Shown here in pieces: positions 18,239-26,118 of a stretch of DNA of 49,938 nucleotides. A program made the translations under genes and the position numbers. The notes under the pieces were generated by a model. It was not told where the DNA came from. It did not search any database and worked only from the letters and a program-made list of their open reading frames with translations. How positions within the stretch are numbered: the first letter of the stretch is position 1; each line of letters opens with the position of its first letter. The DNA is from Tannerellaceae bacterium. Lineage in GTDB: Bacteria; Bacteroidota; Bacteroidia; Bacteroidales; Tannerellaceae. The stretch lies in the NCBI GenBank assembly GCA_031257015.1, contig JAIRPK010000066.1:1-49938 (forward strand), read 5' to 3'.

Positions 18239-18778
18239 ATGGATAAGATGGAAAAATTAGATAAATTAGACCGGCAGATAATAAGCATTATCTCCCAAAA
18301 TGCCAGAACTCCATTTAAGGAAGTAGCGGAAGTATGTGGCGTATCACGTGCAGCAATACACCAAAGAGTTCAGCGAATGATTGAAATGAAAGTAATAACC
18401 GGCTCAGGCTACCACGTAAGCCCCAAATTCTTCGGCTTCAACACATGCACATACATAGGCGTGAAACTGGAAAGAGGCTCAATGTACAAAGATGTAGTGC
18501 CGGAGTTTGAGAAAATTCCGGAAGTCGTAGAATGTCATTTCACCACCGGACCTTACACTATGCTAATCAAACTTTACGCCCGCGACAACGAACACCTTAT
18601 GAAACTACTCAACTCACAAATACAGGAAATACCCGGAGTAATCTCAACAGAAACACTTGTATCTCTGCGCCAAAGCGTAAACAGAGGAATCCCAGTCTTC
18701 AAGACCAAAGAAACAGAACGCCTCGAAAAAGACGACTACAACAAAACAGACTACGATATGGAAGCGGAGGACGATTGA
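18239..18778 (+). CDS. Lrp/AsnC-family transcriptional regulator
   Basis: The 179-residue protein has an N-terminal winged helix-turn-helix (LDKLDRQIISIISQNARTPFKEVAEVCGVSRAAIHQRVQRM, about 7-47 in two stretches). A RAM/AsnC ligand-binding domain follows at about 68-145 (VECHFTTGPYTMLIKLYARD, then IPGVISTETLVSLRQSV). It probably senses an amino acid or related metabolite. The last 25 residues form an unusual highly charged tail (EKDDYNKTDYDMEAEDD) beyond the normal end of the family. The target genes are unknown. The stop codon overlaps the TTG start of the subtilase, so the two are translationally linked. Confidence 0.92.
   Translation: MDKMEKLDKLDRQIISIISQNARTPFKEVAEVCGVSRAAIHQRVQRMIEMKVITGSGYHVSPKFFGFNTCTYIGVKLERGSMYKDVVPEFEKIPEVVECHFTTGPYTMLIKLYARDNEHLMKLLNSQIQEIPGVISTETLVSLRQSVNRGIPVFKTKETERLEKDDYNKTDYDMEAEDD
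18763..18769 (+). promoter_or_regulatory. Shine-Dalgarno-like site deciding the subtilase TTG start
   Basis: The purine-rich GCGGAGG ends five bases before TTG 18775. Such sites are rare in Bacteroidetes. Here it overlaps the end of the Lrp gene and supports initiation at the overlapping TTG, because no in-frame ATG exists near the signal peptide. Confidence 0.5.
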
Positions 18779-20154
18779 AAAAGCATCGCAACATCACACT
18801 TCTACTCCTCTGCCTCATTCTCTTCATCCAATCCCCTAAAGCCGAAAAATACTGTTTCCGTGTTTACCTTAACAACAAAGGCATTACGGAAAAACATAAT
18901 GAGCCTCCATACTCATTCCTCTCGCCGGATGCAATTGAACGCCGCCGTCGGCAAAATATTCCACTCGACACATCCGACATCCCCATCGCTCACTCATCCC
19001 TCAATGCTCTAACATCCATCGGAGCAAAAATCCTGACAAGCAGCAAGTGGCTATCAACCGTCGTCGTCGAAAGCAACGACAGCCTGATAGTCCGGAAAAT
19101 AAGCAACCTCAATATCGTAGATTCCGTAAAGCTCGTTCATCGCGGCGACCGCTCCTCCCTGCCAGACTGCCCGCAAAATACAGACACCCTCAAACCCGCA
19201 ACATCCGCCATCGCCGGCTCACTCTACGGATATGCAAGACGACAAATTGAAATGATGAACGGAATCCATCTACACGAAAACGGCTACAAAGGCCAAGGCA
19301 TGAAAGTCGCCGTCATCGACGCTGGATTCAAAAACGTCAACCGTATCTCCGCCTTCGCCTCGCTAAAAATCGCCGGCGTCAGCAACATCGTCTGCTCCGA
19401 AGAAAGCGTCTTCACCACCGATCCACACGGCACCAAAGTCCTCTCATGCCTCGCAGCCAACCTGCCGGGAATAATAGTCGGAACTGCTCCGGAAGCATCT
19501 TACTGGCTAATCAAAAGCGAAGACACACGCTCGGAATATCCCATCGAAGAAGATTACCTGGTCGCCGCCCTCGAATACGCCGACAGCGCAGGCGTAAACG
19601 TCATAACCTCCTCCCTCGGATACTACAAATTCGACGACGAAACCCTCAACTATCCCAAAAACACGCTCGACGGACAAACGGCCTTCATAACCAAAGCCGT
19701 CAACGCCGCCGCCGACAAAGGAATACTGCTAATCATAAGCGCAGGAAACGAAGCCGGCGAACCATGGCAAAACATCACCTTCCCCGCGGACGCAAAAAAC
19801 ATACTCACCATCGGCGCCATAACAGAAAATCATGAACGCTCAACCTTCAGCTCCTATGGCCTCACCGCCGACAACCGCATCAAGCCAGACCTTGTAGCGC
19901 TCGGAACCAACAGCACGGTAATCACCGACAATGGCGACATCGCCTTCGCCAGCGGAACATCCTTCGCAACCCCCATCATCGCCGGCCTCGCCGTATGCCT
20001 CTGGCAAGCGCTCCCACAGCTGACCAACATCGAAATCATTAACCTCATACGCAAAACAGCCTCCAACTTCCCACTCCAGGATAAAGAACTCGGATACGGA
20101 ATCCCGGATTTCCATAAAGCCCTAAAACATCAACAAAATGAACACCAACAATAA
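18775..20154 (+). CDS. Secreted subtilisin-family (S8) serine protease
   Basis: The frame is open from 18532, but that part overlaps the Lrp gene in another frame and looks unlike protein. The likely start is TTG 18775, giving 459 residues beginning (M)KKHRNI and a signal peptide (LLLLCLILFIQSPKA, about 9-23). Residues 24-140 resemble an inhibitor-like propeptide. The catalytic triad is Asp182 (VAVIDAGF), His218 (DPHGT) and Ser396 (SGTSFATP), with Asn325 (SAGNEAG) for the oxyanion hole. The protein is short and lacks a T9SS C-terminal domain, so it probably stays in the periplasm or is lipid-free at the envelope. It ends inside the xseA start (17 bp overlap). NNC codons are used very heavily. 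Confidence 0.88.
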   Translation: MKKHRNITLLLLCLILFIQSPKAEKYCFRVYLNNKGITEKHNEPPYSFLSPDAIERRRRQNIPLDTSDIPIAHSSLNALTSIGAKILTSSKWLSTVVVESNDSLIVRKISNLNIVDSVKLVHRGDRSSLPDCPQNTDTLKPATSAIAGSLYGYARRQIEMMNGIHLHENGYKGQGMKVAVIDAGFKNVNRISAFASLKIAGVSNIVCSEESVFTTDPHGTKVLSCLAANLPGIIVGTAPEASYWLIKSEDTRSEYPIEEDYLVAALEYADSAGVNVITSSLGYYKFDDETLNYPKNTLDGQTAFITKAVNAAADKGILLIISAGNEAGEPWQNITFPADAKNILTIGAITENHERSTFSSYGLTADNRIKPDLVALGTNSTVITDNGDIAFASGTSFATPIIAGLAVCLWQALPQLTNIEIINLIRKTASNFPLQDKELGYGIPDFHKALKHQQNEHQQ

Positions 20155-21478
20155 AAACGAAAAAAGAGAAGAACTCACCCTCGCCGAACTGGCTCACAGA
20201 ATAAAAAACGCCATCGCCGGCGCACTCCCAGGCACATACTGGGTGAGAGCCGAAACAAGCGACGTCCGCATCAACCCCTCCGGCCACTGCTACCTCGAAC
20301 TCATAGAAAAAAACGAACGGACAGGCCAAATCTCCGCAAAAATCCGCGCCTCCATCTGGGCATCAACATTCTACAAAATAAAATACTCCTTTGAAAGCAT
20401 CGCCGGCCAACCATTCGCATCAGGAATAAAAATACTCATCAAAGCAAAAGCAGACTACCACGAACTCTACGGCCTCAGCCTCAACATCATCGACATCGAC
20501 CCCGCCTATACCATCGGCGACATGATCCGACGCCGCCTCGAAATCATCCGACGCCTGCAAGAAGACGGAGTTTTCACCCTCAACAAAGAACTACCATTAC
20601 CCATCCTCCCAAACCGCATCGCCATCATATCCTCGCCAACAGCCGCCGGATATGGCGATTTCGTCAACCAACTGGAAAACAACTCCGCAGGATACGTCTT
20701 CTACCACCGCCTCTTCACAGCCGTCATGCAAGGCGAAAAAACCGAAACATCCATCATCGCAGCCCTCGAAAACATCTTCAATCATGCAGACCTCTTCGAC
20801 CTCACCGTCATCATCCGAGGAGGAGGCGCCACCTCCGAACTAAGCAGCTTCGACGCCTACAACCTCGCCGCGCACTGCGCCCAGTTCCCCCTCCCAATCC
20901 TGACAGGCATCGGACACGACAGAGACGAAACCGTCCTCGACATGGTCGCTCACAAAATGCTCAAAACACCAACAGCCGTAGCAGAATACCTCATAAACCG
21001 CATAGACCAGACAGCCAACGAACAGCGCAGCATCCAGCAAACCATCTGCGCCACCTTCAGCGCACGCATTCAGAAAGAAAAACAACGCCTCCACTCATAC
21101 GCCGCCCGAATACCATCAATCGTCATCAAGCGCCTCGACAGAAACCGAACCATGCTGAACGCCCTGGAAGCACAACTGCCAGTCAAAATAGCCGCCGTAA
21201 TAAACAAAAACAACACCATCCTCGACAACGCCAAAAACTCCCTTCTCACCAACACCCAAAAGCACATTGCCGCTCAAAAACACGCACTCAGCCTGGCCGA
21301 ACAATTCATTCAAATGGCCTCCCCGGACTACAACCTCAAACGCGGATACACCCTAACCCTCAAAAACGGCATCATCGTAAAACGCGCATCCGCCCTGTCG
21401 CCAGGCGACGAAATCACCACACACTTCATCGACGGCGACGTCAAAAGCCATATCCCCGACAACGACGCCAACAGCTAA
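20138..21478 (+). CDS. xseA: Exodeoxyribonuclease VII large subunit
   Basis: The 446-residue protein has an N-terminal OB-fold (LAELAHRIKNAIAG, then YWVRAETSDVRINPSGHCYLEL in two parts, about 10-115). The catalytic middle carries IAIISSPTAAGYGDF, VIIRGGGATSELSSFD and GIGHDRDETVLD, and a long helical arm follows. With XseB it degrades single-stranded DNA in both directions. It starts 17 bp inside the subtilase gene. The small subunit gene xseB, usually adjacent, is not found in the 333 bp that follow, which hold no start codon before the array. It may lie elsewhere. Coding-strand C and A are very high here. Confidence 0.95.
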   Translation: MNTNNKNEKREELTLAELAHRIKNAIAGALPGTYWVRAETSDVRINPSGHCYLELIEKNERTGQISAKIRASIWASTFYKIKYSFESIAGQPFASGIKILIKAKADYHELYGLSLNIIDIDPAYTIGDMIRRRLEIIRRLQEDGVFTLNKELPLPILPNRIAIISSPTAAGYGDFVNQLENNSAGYVFYHRLFTAVMQGEKTETSIIAALENIFNHADLFDLTVIIRGGGATSELSSFDAYNLAAHCAQFPLPILTGIGHDRDETVLDMVAHKMLKTPTAVAEYLINRIDQTANEQRSIQQTICATFSARIQKEKQRLHSYAARIPSIVIKRLDRNRTMLNALEAQLPVKIAAVINKNNTILDNAKNSLLTNTQKHIAAQKHALSLAEQFIQMASPDYNLKRGYTLTLKNGIIVKRASALSPGDEITTHFIDGDVKSHIPDNDANS

Positions 21479-21607
21479 CCATCCGTCGCCTTCCTCTGAA
21501 AAACATCTTCTTCCACCTCCCCAAACACCCTTTCATAAGGCCTCATCCCCCAAAAATCCACCAAAACTATCATCAAATTCGCCATCTATCCCAGTTCGAT
21601 TTCCGGA

Positions 21608-21733
21608 AGCGTGGGCACCAGCTCCGGGAGTGTCGGCACCGGTGCGGGAAGTGTCGGCACCGGTGCGGGAAGTGTCGGCACCGGTGCGGGAAGTGTCGGC
21701 ACCGGTGCGGAAATAGCCGTCACCAGAGCGAAA
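21608..21733. repeat. 21-bp tandem array, family A (second copy)
   Basis: Six 21-bp units are present: a degenerate one at 21608-21628, four nearly identical ones at 21629-21712, and a degenerate last one at 21713-21733. The intact units are identical to those at 1-126, including the palindrome GCACCGGTGC. It lies 79 bp upstream of the HEAT-repeat gene. Two separate loci carrying the same unit show that the sequence has moved or been copied within the genome. Confidence 0.95.
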
Positions 21734-21770
21734 GACCTCCCTTTTATAAGCTTTATTAAGAAATAATGCG

Positions 21771-21778
21771 TATTTTCG
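21771..21778 (+). promoter_or_regulatory. Candidate -7 element of the HEAT-repeat gene
   Basis: TATTTTCG fits a TAnnTTCG variant also seen before both SusC genes. It lies 33 bp before the start at 21812 and 37 bp after the array. Confidence 0.45.
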
Positions 21779-21811
21779 TGCAGTTAAACATTATAAAAAA
21801 GGATAAATAAA

Positions 21812-22987
21812 ATGATTGCGACCGTTCCACTTGCATCTCTGCTAAATTTCTTCTCGTGTTTGCTCCCCGTTTTGCCCTATTTGCTCCCCGTCATTTTTTT
21901 GTCTCCCCTCATTCTTCTGTTTTTGCCCACCAGGGCATCCCAGTGGAGAAGCAAAAATAATGTTGTTGCCCAGGATGCTGTCGGCAAGATAAAAAACCAG
22001 GAGAAGCTGGCAGAAGCAGCCGCAAAAGCCCGCGTTCCTGAAGCCAGGGCAGCCGCCATCAGGCGATTAATACCCGCTCAGCATTATGATTTACTGGAAA
22101 AACTGGCGAAAGAAGACGAAAGTTCGATTGTCCGTAATGAAGCCAGGATTGTGCTGACATCCGTCTATCCTCAGCAGAAGCTTGCCGCAATTGCCTCCTC
22201 GACTGAGGAGGATGTTGAGGTACGCATAAGCGCAATAGACGCGCTTGCCTTTGAGGAGCACCAGCCCCTGCTGGAAGAACTGGCGCAAAATGCGGATGAA
22301 GACATTGAAGTCCGCGTTTTTGCAATCGGCAAGCTGCTTCCCGAACCCGGAAGGAAAGTATTGGAGGCCATAGCTCTAACTATTTCCCCTGAAGGCGAAG
22401 ATGAAGATGAGGAAGTGCGCATTGCCGCAATCGAACGCCTGGCTCCCGAACATAGCCAGGAACTTTTTATCCAAATAGCCCTTGGAGATAAAAGCGACGC
22501 TGTTCGTGAAGTTGCCGTTGGAAAGATAATTGTAAAGCCTCTGGAAAATGACGGAGATGGCGCTGTGGAATCGGATGCGGTTTGTGACGAAACAGCTGCG
22601 GCCTCCCTTCAACTTATGTATGAACGTAATCATGAAATACTGTCCAGGCTGGCAGTCGAGGACGAATACTCCGGTGTTCGCATCGAGGCTGTTTACAAGC
22701 TCGTTCCCGAACAGTCGCAGTCCCTTTTGGCAAAGATTGCTACGACAGACGAATCCTTTGACGTTCGCGACGCCGCCGTTGAGTTTCTCATCCCCGCTCA
22801 GCATCAGTCCCTTTTGGCGGATATAGCTACGACAGACAGTGATTGGCACGTTCGCGAAAGCGCTGTCTGGAAATTAAGCCCGGAAGAAAACGAGGAAGTC
22901 CTTCTTCAAATATCTCTGAACGATGAGAAGGAAAAAGTTCGCAGCGCGGCCAGGAAACGTCTGAATAAGGATGACGACGTATTATAA
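21812..22987 (+). CDS. Membrane-anchored HEAT-repeat protein
   Basis: The 391-residue protein starts with a long hydrophobic region (about 5-40, with two LLPV blocks) that probably anchors it in the inner membrane. The rest is acidic and consists of about ten HEAT-like repeats of 30-35 residues. Each has the pattern L..(I/L)A...E...VR..A...L, for example VRISAIDALAFEEHQPLLEELA. Residues 245-265 interrupt the repeats with an acidic insertion. HEAT repeats form curved scaffolds for protein binding, so a role as an assembly platform is likely, but the partner is unknown. It stands alone between the array and the paaK gene. Some HEAT proteins of this kind act in phycobilin lyases, but nothing here supports that. 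Confidence 0.85.
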   Translation: MIATVPLASLLNFFSCLLPVLPYLLPVIFLSPLILLFLPTRASQWRSKNNVVAQDAVGKIKNQEKLAEAAAKARVPEARAAAIRRLIPAQHYDLLEKLAKEDESSIVRNEARIVLTSVYPQQKLAAIASSTEEDVEVRISAIDALAFEEHQPLLEELAQNADEDIEVRVFAIGKLLPEPGRKVLEAIALTISPEGEDEDEEVRIAAIERLAPEHSQELFIQIALGDKSDAVREVAVGKIIVKPLENDGDGAVESDAVCDETAAASLQLMYERNHEILSRLAVEDEYSGVRIEAVYKLVPEQSQSLLAKIATTDESFDVRDAAVEFLIPAQHQSLLADIATTDSDWHVRESAVWKLSPEENEEVLLQISLNDEKEKVRSAARKRLNKDDDVL

Positions 22988-23206
22988 TCCCGTCTCCGGA
23001 CATCTGCACCTTTATTAAGGCCTCTCAAGAAATAATGCAAGCCGAAGGCTTAAAACATTCGGAAAAGCTTTTTTATTGAAAACTGTATTTAAAAAGATTT
23101 TAAGTTTTTTACACCGGGAAGAGCGCCATGGCCTTCGTCCGTGTTGTCCATAAGCGTTTATGAATACGAATCAAAAATTGATAAAAAATCCCCTCCGCTC
23201 CGAAGC

Positions 23207-24505
23207 ATGGAATATTGGAAAGAAGAAATAGAAACCCTGTCCAGGCCTGCGCTTGAGCAATTGCAAGTCCGGCGCTTGCAGGAGACGCTTGCCCGCGCCT
23301 CTCATTCTCCGTTTTACAAAAGAATGTTTGCGAAAAAAGGCATAGATGCCGGTTCTGTCCGTTCGCTGGACGACCTGAAGACCCTTCCATTCACGACCAA
23401 AGACGATTTGCGCAATAACTATCCCTACGGTTTTGCGGCCATACCGTTGAAGGACTGCGTTCGCCTTCATTCGTCCAGCGGGACAACAGGCAATCCCACC
23501 GTTGTTCTCCACTCCCGCCGCGACATTGACGAATGGGCAGAGCAGGTTGCCCGTTGCATGTACATGGTCGGGCTTCGTGACACGGACGTTTTCCAGAATA
23601 CCTCCGGCTACGGGATGTTTACCGGCGGCCTCGGCTTTCAATATGGAGCCGAACGTCTGGGCGCTCTGACCGTTCCAGCCGCTGCCGGCAATACCAAGCG
23701 TCAGATTAAGTTCATCAAGGATTTTGGCACGACATGCCTCCATATTATACCGAGCTACGCCATGCGCCTTGCCGAAGTCATGCACGAAGAGGGCATCGAC
23801 TCTCATGAAACCCGTCTCCGCGTCCTGTGTATCGGCGCCGAGCCACATTCCGAGGAGCAACGCCGGCGTATTGAGCAGATGCTTGGCGTAAAGGCTTACA
23901 ACTGCTTTGGCATGTCAGAGATGAACGGCCCCGGCGTCGCCTTTGAATGTACGGAGCAGAACGGCCTCCATATATGGGAGGACTATGTTGTGGCCGAGAT
24001 TGTCGACCCCCATACGTTGGAGCCTGTTGTCGATGGCGAAGTGGGCGAGCTGGTGCTGACGACCATCAACCGCGAGGCGATGCCTTTGCTTCGCTACCGC
24101 ACCCGCGATCTCACCCGGTTTCTTCCCGGCTCCTGTCCATGCGGGCGCACTCACAGGCGTCTGTCGCGGTTCCAGGGGCGTAGCGACGATATGATAATAT
24201 TGAAGGGCGTCAACCTCTTTCCTGTCCAGATAGAGACCATTTTGATGCAATTCCCCGAACTTGGAGGGAATTATTTCATCACTCTTGAAACAGTCGGCGC
24301 CAGCGACGAAATGCTTGTTGAAGTAGAGCTAAGCGAACTTTTCACTGACGATTACAGTGTTCTTCAGGCCTTAGCCAGAGACGTATCCCGCCGATTGCGC
24401 GACGAGCTTCTTCTCACTCCTCGCCTGAAGCTCGTTGCCCGCGGTTCGCTCCCCGTTCAGGAAGGGAAAGCCGTTCGAGTAAAAGATTTGCGAAAAATAA
24501 TTTAA
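23207..24505 (+). CDS. paaK: Phenylacetate-CoA ligase (AMP-forming)
   Basis: The frame is open from 23141, but MEYWKEEIETLSRPAL at 23207 is the usual family N-terminus, giving 432 residues. The ATP-binding loop is at about 89-97 (SSSGTTGNP). Other family motifs are YGMFTGGLG, NCFGMSEMNGPGVA and YRTRDLTRFLPGSCPCGR, followed by the lysine-bearing C-terminal domain (GRSDDMIILKGVNLFP). It joins phenylacetate or other aryl acids to CoA through an acyl-AMP. In anaerobic Bacteroidales it usually accompanies an ACT protein and indolepyruvate oxidoreductase and handles aromatic amino acid products. The ACT gene follows 5 bp later here; the oxidoreductase is not in the window. Confidence 0.94.
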   Translation: MEYWKEEIETLSRPALEQLQVRRLQETLARASHSPFYKRMFAKKGIDAGSVRSLDDLKTLPFTTKDDLRNNYPYGFAAIPLKDCVRLHSSSGTTGNPTVVLHSRRDIDEWAEQVARCMYMVGLRDTDVFQNTSGYGMFTGGLGFQYGAERLGALTVPAAAGNTKRQIKFIKDFGTTCLHIIPSYAMRLAEVMHEEGIDSHETRLRVLCIGAEPHSEEQRRRIEQMLGVKAYNCFGMSEMNGPGVAFECTEQNGLHIWEDYVVAEIVDPHTLEPVVDGEVGELVLTTINREAMPLLRYRTRDLTRFLPGSCPCGRTHRRLSRFQGRSDDMIILKGVNLFPVQIETILMQFPELGGNYFITLETVGASDEMLVEVELSELFTDDYSVLQALARDVSRRLRDELLLTPRLKLVARGSLPVQEGKAVRVKDLRKII

Positions 24506-24510
24506 TAAAT

Positions 24511-24936
24511 ATGACAGTCAACCAAATATCCATTTTCCTGGAAAACAAGTACGGCAAGCTGGGCGAAGTGTTAACCCTGCTTGCGCAGGAGGAGATTCGC
24601 ATTATAGCCGCCAGTATTTCCGACACCTCCGAGTTTGGCATCATGCGCATCATCGTTAGCGATCCTCTGAAAGCGTATGCGATACTGAAGCGCGAGAACG
24701 TGAGTGTCAATTTAAGTGAGGTTCTGGCCATCGTAACCGGTTCTTGTGCCGGCAGTTTTGCCGACAGCATATCTTTTTTCACCCGTGCAGGCATCAGTAT
24801 TGAATATATGTACTGCTTTTCAGCCGGCGGCAAGAGCATACTTTTCCTTCGCGCCAGCAATTACGAGGCGGCAAGGGAAGTAATCCGGCGGAACAATTTG
24901 GAGTGTTTAAGCGAGAGCGCCCTGCTGTCGCTGTGA
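24511..24936 (+). CDS. Tandem ACT-domain protein
   Basis: The 141-residue protein has two ACT domains (about 3-68, QISIFLENKYGKLGEVLTLLA; about 72-138, beginning near EVLAIVTGSCAGSFADSISF). There is no catalytic domain. ACT domains bind amino acids, and stand-alone tandem copies next to paaK are typical of anaerobes. It probably senses phenylalanine, tryptophan or a product and regulates the ligase. Only 5 bp separate it from paaK, so they form one operon. Confidence 0.9.
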   Translation: MTVNQISIFLENKYGKLGEVLTLLAQEEIRIIAASISDTSEFGIMRIIVSDPLKAYAILKRENVSVNLSEVLAIVTGSCAGSFADSISFFTRAGISIEYMYCFSAGGKSILFLRASNYEAAREVIRRNNLECLSESALLSL

Positions 24937-25236
24937 AGGAGGCAGGCGATGTTGCAAGGCTTGTGCGCAAAATAGAAAGGCCTAGCCATCACGGCAGAGC
25001 TTTAGCGTAATCTTAAATTTTCAGAAGTAAGTTCCTGCATCTCCTGTATTTCCAGAGAGCCTACGGATGCTGACAACAGAAAACTAAAAACCAAAGCTCG
25101 TTTAATGGAGAAAAATAACTGCAATTAGCTAAAAAAAGGAAAAACACCGCAGAAAAGTAAAACTTGAAGCAGGGCAAATCATAGCGGTAGTCAGTCACCT
25201 TTAGGCAGATAAACGCCAAAAGCAAAATAAAAACAT
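24937..25236. other. Non-coding gap, nothing recognised
   Basis: A-rich sequence with no ORF of note, no tandem repeat and no tRNA-like structure. No clear terminator for the paaK operon was found. Confidence 0.6.
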
Positions 25237-25258
25237 TATATTTGTACCGTTGTACAAA
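25237..25258 (+). promoter_or_regulatory. -7 element overlapping a TTTGTAC inverted repeat
   Basis: TATATTTG at 25237-25244 is a -7 match. The arms TTTGTAC (25241-25247) and GTACAAA (25252-25258) are perfect complements around four bases, so the dyad covers the expected transcription start. It could be a repressor site or a 5' hairpin of the mRNA. Confidence 0.5.
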
Positions 25259-25278
25259 AAATTGAACTAAATAAAGTG

Positions 25279-26097
25279 ATGGATGCTAAAAGAATTTTAT
25301 TTATAACTCAAGAGATTACTCCTTATCTTCCGGAATCGGAACTCTCTATAATAGGAAGGAATTTACCGCAGGGAATACAGGAACGCGGTCGCGAAATCAG
25401 AACATTTATGCCTAAATTTGGTAACATTAACGAGCGGCGCAATCAGCTGCACGAGGTAATACGCCTATCCGGCATGAATCTCATAATTGATGATACCGAC
25501 CACCCCTTAATAATAAAAGTAGCATCCATACAATCCGCCCGGATGCAGGTTTATTTCATAGATAATGAAGATTTTTTTCAACGAAAAGGCTCTTTGCGCA
25601 ATGAACGCGGAAAGGAATATGAAGACAACGACGAGCGCTCAATCTTTTATATAAGAGGCGTCTTGGAGACAATAAAAAAACTTCGCTGGATACCGGATTT
25701 GATTCATTGTCATGGTTGGTTCTCTGCGCTGACGAGCCTTTACCTAAAGCGAATGTATGCTGACGATCCATGCTTCAAAGACACCAAGATAGTATATTCC
25801 ATCTACGCTGACGATTTCAACGAACCCCTAAGAGGCGCCATAGTAGAGAAACTTATCATGGACGGAGCGAAGGAAGCCGACATGAAGGAGCTAAGAACCG
25901 ACACCAGCTTCACATCTCTAACCATGCTTGCCATCAACTTCTCCGACGGCGTCATCCAGGGAAGCGAAACAATCCGCCCGGAAATAACCGATTATATATC
26001 CTCTTTAGCCGACAAACCTTTCCTCCCCTACCAGCCGCAAGACACATACATAAATTCAATCAACAATTTTTACGATAGCATCCTGAACAGCAAATAA
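25279..26097 (+). CDS. Glycogen/starch synthase N-terminal-domain protein (GT5-like)
   Basis: The start is ATG 25279 (MDAKRILFITQEITPYLPES); a GTG three bases earlier is also in frame. At 272 residues it covers only the N-terminal Rossmann half of GT5 enzymes (ITQEITPY, PDLIHCHGWFSALTSLYLK). The C-terminal nucleotide-sugar half is absent, and the usual KTGGL loop is replaced by SIIGRNLP. It is unlikely to be a full glycogen synthase. Short forms of this kind are common in Bacteroidetes and sit beside DUF4270 genes, as here (gap 21 bp). The function is not established. Confidence 0.85.
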   Translation: MDAKRILFITQEITPYLPESELSIIGRNLPQGIQERGREIRTFMPKFGNINERRNQLHEVIRLSGMNLIIDDTDHPLIIKVASIQSARMQVYFIDNEDFFQRKGSLRNERGKEYEDNDERSIFYIRGVLETIKKLRWIPDLIHCHGWFSALTSLYLKRMYADDPCFKDTKIVYSIYADDFNEPLRGAIVEKLIMDGAKEADMKELRTDTSFTSLTMLAINFSDGVIQGSETIRPEITDYISSLADKPFLPYQPQDTYINSINNFYDSILNSK

Positions 26098-26118
26098 ACA
26101 AAAAGCAGCAAACGCAAT

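Noticed and set aside
18532..18774. Upstream extension of the subtilase frame
   Set aside because: It lies wholly inside the Lrp gene in another frame and would place 81 polar residues before the signal peptide.
25279..26097. Full glycogen synthase
   Set aside because: Only the N-terminal half of the GT5 fold is present and the nucleotide-sugar-binding half is missing, so synthase activity is not supported.
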